9,243 nucleotides of DNA from JALHTG01 sp964528315 (GTDB lineage: Archaea > Thermoproteota > Bathyarchaeia > 40CM-2-53-6 > JALHTG01), in contig CAZGRO010000060.1 in the NCBI GenBank assembly GCA_964528315.1, positions 1-9,243 of the forward strand. The letters are read 5' to 3'. The position numbers and the translations under genes are program-made. Of the stretch, positions 6,586 through 9,243 are shown piece after piece. Every line of letters starts with the position of its first letter. The stretch's first letter is position 1. The notes under the pieces were generated by a model. The model searched no databases, was not told where the DNA came from, and worked only from the letters and a program-made list of their open reading frames with translations.

Positions 6586-7083
6586 ATGAAAGTCTTGGTT
6601 GCTTACATGTCTCGGACAGGGAATACGAAGAAAGTTGCTGAAGCCATTTATGGTGCGATTCCTCAACCAAAAGAAATTAGACGAGTTGATGACGTCACAT
6701 CACTTGAAGGCTACGACCTCTCATTTCTAGGGTTTCCAATACACCCACAAGGTCCAGATAAGCAAGCCAAGACCTTCTTGGAAACACATGTCAAGAATAG
6801 ATCAATAGCGTTGTTTATCACTCACGCGGCACCAGAGGACTTCCCGCCTTTGCAAGGATGGATTCAGAAATTCAGGGACGCCGCAGTGGGGGCTAATATT
6901 CTCGGCGTTTTTGACTGCCAAGGACAACTCTCTCGACTGGTTAAGGCCATCATGTGGATTAGCCCGAATCCGCAACTCCGTGAATGGGCGCGAGCTGACA
7001 ACAGTCAAGGTCAACCCGATGCAGCAAGATTGGAGCGGGCAAAGGCGTTCGCGAACGAGATAATGAATAGGCTCAAACCTTAA
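6586..7083 (+). CDS. Flavodoxin family protein
   Basis: 165 aa soluble FMN-binding electron carrier of the long flavodoxin type. The phosphate-binding loop is SRTGNT at 9-14 after the first strand (KVLVAYM). The second FMN loop is FLGFPIHPQGP at 47-57. The third region, THAAPEDFPPLQGW (about 79-92), then FDCQGQLS and a C-terminal helix ending in a run of charged residues complete the fold. The tail WARADNSQGQPDAARLERAK resembles archaeal and clostridial flavodoxins that end in a GHPD-like motif before the last helix. It has its own ribosome site and a possible TATA box, so it is probably monocistronic. Its partner is unknown. The molybdenum enzyme next door is extracytoplasmic and cannot be a direct partner, but a shared redox regulon is possible. 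Confidence 0.9.
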   Translation: MKVLVAYMSRTGNTKKVAEAIYGAIPQPKEIRRVDDVTSLEGYDLSFLGFPIHPQGPDKQAKTFLETHVKNRSIALFITHAAPEDFPPLQGWIQKFRDAAVGANILGVFDCQGQLSRLVKAIMWISPNPQLREWARADNSQGQPDAARLERAKAFANEIMNRLKP

Positions 7084-7312
7084 TGCTCTCAGATAGTCGG
7101 TGGGCTGGCTGTTGAAAAGGCTCCCTTGAACACTGAAGGAATTGAGTCAGGTAGTCGTAAAGTCGCGCGCTGAAAAGGAGAAGCGATAAAAAGCTCAAAT
7201 TGCGACGGCCGCACTAAGGGATATGGGATATAGATAGGATGCGGGTTTTGGTTTCCTCGTGGAAGTTATGTAGGACCCAGATGTTTCCTAGATGCGAGGT
7301 TTGCAGCTGGTT
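7084..7312. other. Intergenic region after flavodoxin
   Basis: A 229-base stretch without a supported gene. It contains the right copy of the 22-nt repeat, a TATA-like GATAAAAAGC at 7185-7194, and a short ATG-started frame of 25 codons near 7240 that I do not consider real. No tRNA or hairpin terminator was recognised. Confidence 0.35.
7196..7217 (+). repeat. Right copy of an imperfect 22-nt direct repeat around the flavodoxin gene
   Basis: Begins CAAATTGCGACGGCCGCAC, 19 of 22 positions identical to 6462-6483. It follows an A-rich stretch (GATAAAAAGCT). Confidence 0.45.
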
Positions 7313-7546
7313 CTAGTTTCTGCCTTTCTTAACGGCTACGGTTGCGGTTGCGACTAATCCGATCACTGCAAGGTAAGGTGTGAGTATCGCGTATGTATTT
7401 GTTGGTGGAATGACTCCTCCGACATACATGCGCGCTGACGATGACAAACCTTGTAGCCGACCGGACACGCGCTCCTCTCAAATATCGTCGTCATAGGAAC
7501 AGTAATTGCGTGAGTCCACCTGCCTGCCCCGAGAAATGTGTTTAGA
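7313..7546 (-). pseudogene. 3' remnant of an archaeal surface-anchored protein, frameshifted
   Basis: The minus strand ends in a clear C-terminal anchor: SSSARMYVGGVIPPT, then TPYLAVIGLVATATVAV and KKGRN before a TAG stop at 7313-7315. This VGG...P...PY plus helix plus lysines pattern is common at the C-termini of large secreted proteins in Bathyarchaeia and relatives. The frame is open only from 7477 (54 codons, no suitable start). Just upstream, another frame reads NTFLGAGRWTHAITVPMTTIFE, which looks like the preceding beta-strands of the same protein type, so at least one frameshift lies around 7442-7482. The coding signal stops at the end of the primase-like gene at 7547, so the body of the protein is missing. 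It is either a decayed gene after a rearrangement or a fragment fused by misassembly. Confidence 0.6.
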
Positions 7547-8470
7547 TTACTGTGTCTGGGCCGAGGACAGGATCTTTGACAACCGAGGTAACCCGTCAAT
7601 AAGGCGTTCAGGTGTGTACTCCTCAAGTGCCTGAGTCAGTCCCGGGTGTTGCAGTTCATCGATTTCGACTGGCAAGGATACGCCATCCACCGTTTCATAG
7701 CTGGACATGTGTAAAGATCCGAGCGGCGATCTTGCAAGTTTTCCTGAAGGGGTCTGTGATGGGTCTATGGTGATGATTCCCGGCTTCTTCTCGTGGCCCG
7801 CGATGACCTTGATCTGGGTTTTCTTCCTAACCGTTTGAAGCCATTTGGCGGTGAAACCCTTCTCCGGATCCTTCTCCGTGTACTGGAGCTGGTCGAGGTA
7901 GAAGCTGTGCTTCTGCCTCTTCTTTAGGAAGAGGTAGATGTGAAATGAGGATCCGGTCCATGCAACGAAAGGGCTGCCTGACACGAACTGCTGGAACCTG
8001 TCGTCAGCCATAACCTCTTGAAGGAACAGCTGAGTTACCTCTCGGGCTTTCTCGTGAGCCATGTCCTTTGGGCGGTCGATGTCGTAGAATATTCTGTCGA
8101 TCTCCTTGCCTTGGCCCTCATGGTTGGTTGCGTAGAAGTAGTCGCACAGCTTCCTTGGCGGAAAATAGCTCCAGATCTTCTGCTCCGTGGAGTCTAGGCT
8201 GGGTCTCGCCTCCTCCAAACCCATCTTCGCCCTGACCTCAAGAAGCCCAGAGCTCACCTTTCCAGCCATCTCCTGTACGCTGAGGCGGGGAAGTTGTGAG
8301 CCGCGCTTCAGCAAGGTTCGCTCCTTCAGCCAAATCCTAGAAGCAATCTCACGGTCCCCGAGAAAGGCTCCCAGTTGAGAGGAAACTATTGCGTACAGCG
8401 GAAGAACATCCAGCTGACCATAAGGCCTCAGAATATCGCGGCCTTTCACAAGGTCCCTAAGGTCTGCCAT
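7547..8470 (-). CDS. Divergent archaeo-eukaryotic primase (AEP) superfamily protein, PriS/LigD-Pol-like
   Basis: 307 aa. The three AEP motifs occur in order: motif I, IFYDID with Asp130 and Asp132 as metal ligands; motif II, GSSFHIYLFL with Ser175-x-His177 for nucleotide binding; motif III, ITIDPSQT with Asp236. Arg247 and SLH at 252-254 (SPLGSLH) match the conserved R-x-P-x-SLH of PriS and LigD-type polymerases. The N-terminal 100 residues are unassigned; a single Cys109 means there is no Zn-binding Cys cluster as in canonical PriS. The sequence is too different to be the replicative primase subunit by inspection, so repair (primase-polymerase or NHEJ-type) or a mobile-element primase is possible. 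The ATG at 8470 follows AAGGTG with 7 nt spacing. No ligase, Ku or PriL gene is in the window. The gene stands alone, 162 bases after the TGA-split frame. Confidence 0.75.
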   Translation of the reverse strand: MADLRDLVKGRDILRPYGQLDVLPLYAIVSSQLGAFLGDREIASRIWLKERTLLKRGSQLPRLSVQEMAGKVSSGLLEVRAKMGLEEARPSLDSTEQKIWSYFPPRKLCDYFYATNHEGQGKEIDRIFYDIDRPKDMAHEKAREVTQLFLQEVMADDRFQQFVSGSPFVAWTGSSFHIYLFLKKRQKHSFYLDQLQYTEKDPEKGFTAKWLQTVRKKTQIKVIAGHEKKPGIITIDPSQTPSGKLARSPLGSLHMSSYETVDGVSLPVEIDELQHPGLTQALEEYTPERLIDGLPRLSKILSSAQTQ

Positions 8471-8477
8471 ACTCCCG

Positions 8478-8483
8478 CACCTT
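8478..8483 (-). promoter_or_regulatory. Ribosome binding site of the AEP gene
   Basis: The minus strand reads AAGGTG, 7 nt before the ATG at 8470, a partial match to the archaeal GGAGGTGA consensus. Confidence 0.4.
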
Positions 8484-8632
8484 CAGGACTCATCCTCTGA
8501 ATACTGCCATGTCTCGCGGTATCGTCTAATATGTTTGATGCCTCCTGCATTTCGCTAAACGGCCAACTGGCACTCACCGTGTCCAGGAAAGGATTGGAGG
8601 CTTGAAACGTCGCGCCATTATAGAAGCAAAGG

Positions 8633-8926
8633 TCAGGGAGCTTCTTCCGGGTGGATGGTTATGAAGAGCCTAGTGGAATCGTTTCGGCAAATGATGAGGT
8701 AGTTGGCAAATCGGGGGGAATTTGGCCGCACCTCCAAGCCATCGGTTTTTCCGCATTTCTCGCATTGAACCAGACGACTGCTCCCATCCTTCAACTCAAC
8801 GATCAGCCGCCTGTCCTTCTGGGTGGGAAATTGGATAAAGCGCGCTAACTTGTTCTCGAGTTCAGCAACGCCTATCTTCTCGTGTTCCACGGCCCCGAAA
8901 CACAACCCCAGCACGTTACTCTGCAC
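8633..8926 (-). CDS. Downstream part of the TGA-split frame if translated on its own
   Basis: The first candidate start after the TGA is the GTG at 8926, giving 97 aa with CEKCG at residues 55-59. No ribosome site or TATA box precedes this GTG, and coding-like sequence continues upstream of it to the TGA. I therefore regard it as a fragment of the 9118 gene rather than an independent gene. Product unknown. Confidence 0.35.
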   Translation of the reverse strand: MQSNVLGLCFGAVEHEKIGVAELENKLARFIQFPTQKDRRLIVELKDGSSRLVQCEKCGKTDGLEVRPNSPRFANYLIICRNDSTRLFITIHPEEAP

Positions 8927-9118
8927 CGAAAGGCAGTAATCAGCAATTAAGACAAAGAAGCGATCATATTCACCTTGCCTGACCGGTCATCTTCGCATCA
9001 CCTGAACAAGTGAGCGGTTTGGCGCGAATTCGAGGCGAATGGTGTTTGCACTTCTCTGGCCGAAGGTTTCTTCTATTTCGTTTCCGCGCACTGTCAAATG
9101 ATTCAATGGCGCCTTCAT
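8633..9118 (-). pseudogene. Unrecognised 161-codon frame split by one in-frame TGA
   Basis: From an ATG at 9118 the minus strand stays in one frame down to 8633, with a single TGA at 8987-8989 as codon 44. The ATG overlaps the stop of the upstream gene as ATGA, a classic coupled start, which supports it. The first 43 residues (MKAPLNHLTVRGNEIEETFG...) and the residues right after the TGA (GEYDRFFVLIADYCLSV) both look like real protein although no start codon separates them. The last third has a Cys119-x2-Cys122 pair (VQCEKCGKTDGLEV) and Cys144, a possible half zinc site. I do not recognise the family. The TGA sits between two Arg and Pro-Val, and a CGA-to-TGA transition would explain it, so a nonsense mutation or read error is most likely. 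Two separately translated pieces are the alternative. Confidence 0.5.
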
Positions 9119-9243
9119 CGCTTCTTTCCTTGTCGGCGCGCACGTACTCGTTCGAAGGCCATCCGGTCCACATCCGCATAGATCGTATGAAATCTTGCTG
9201 CCATTACGCCCTCAAGGTAGCCTCTGACAAAAGCCTCGTTACT
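9115..9243 (-). CDS. C-terminal end of a gene running off the right edge
   Basis: The minus strand is open from the window edge to a TGA at 9115-9117, giving the last 42 residues of a protein. They include AFVRGYLEGVMAARFHTIYADVDR and end in a very basic ARRQGKKR tail. The stop overlaps the ATG of the next frame by four bases (ATGA), so the two are a coupled operon. I do not recognise the family from this piece. A different frame over the same bases (8970-9179) is open but ignores this coupling and has a less protein-like composition. Confidence 0.5.
   Translation of the reverse strand, partial: SNEAFVRGYLEGVMAARFHTIYADVDRMAFERVRARRQGKKR

Noticed and set aside
6443..6670. Minus-strand frame of 75 codons before and across the flavodoxin start
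   Set aside because: Antisense to the flavodoxin gene, which has a ribosome site and full family motifs.
8987..8989. TGA as a selenocysteine codon
   Set aside because: Archaeal selenocysteine use is restricted to a few lineages, the local context (Arg-Arg before, Pro-Val after) resembles no known selenoprotein, and I saw no SECIS-like element after the gene. A CGA-to-TGA change is simpler.
8970..9179. Minus-strand frame of 69 codons starting MRMWTGWPS
   Set aside because: It overlaps two frames joined by an ATGA coupling that are more protein-like. It is the same DNA read one base off.
1..9243. CRISPR array, tRNA, rRNA or insertion sequence
   Set aside because: No regularly spaced repeats, cloverleaf sequences, conserved rRNA stretches or transposase motifs were seen on either strand.

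Overview
The window looks like part of an archaeal metagenome-assembled contig, most likely from the TACK side (Bathyarchaeia-like). This assignment is inference. It rests on TATA-like boxes placed 25-40 nt before start codons with little or no leader, a PEF-CTERM-type surface-anchor tail, a second archaeal surface-protein tail (VGG...P...PY, hydrophobic stretch, KK), and an archaeo-eukaryotic primase-fold protein. No rRNA, tRNA, CRISPR array or insertion sequence was found.

Layout. 1-148: no gene seen. 149-1579 (-): M28 metallopeptidase. 1734-3050 (-): MFS transporter. 3166-3871 (+): isochorismatase-family hydrolase broken by a 100-N assembly gap. A 15-base duplication at the gap edges shows the two halves can be joined into one intact gene. 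3907-4341 (-): SRPBCC-fold protein. 4501-4974 (+): exported, tail-anchored desulfoferrodoxin/SoxZ-like metal protein. 5082-5483 (+): four-helix membrane protein with histidines placed for haem binding. 5563-6276 (-): exported, C-terminally anchored molybdopterin oxidoreductase of the sulfite-oxidase fold. 6586-7083 (+): flavodoxin, flanked by an imperfect 22-nt direct repeat. 7313-7546 (-): 3' remnant of a surface-anchored protein with a frameshift. 7547-8470 (-): divergent primase/polymerase (AEP) protein. 8633-9118 (-): unrecognised reading frame split by one in-frame TGA. 9115-9243 (-): C-terminal end of a gene running off the right edge, overlapping the split frame by an ATGA start/stop.

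How the genes may work together. The three genes at 4501-6276 all act at or outside the membrane: a Cys/His metal-site protein, a possible haem b membrane subunit and a Mo enzyme. They are the best candidate for a functional module, an extracytoplasmic redox chain of unknown substrate. The cytosolic flavodoxin next to them may or may not belong. The left half (peptidase, transporter, hydrolase) is ordinary housekeeping or catabolic material. The right end (AEP protein, TGA-split frame, partial gene) is the least explained part and also holds the decayed genes.
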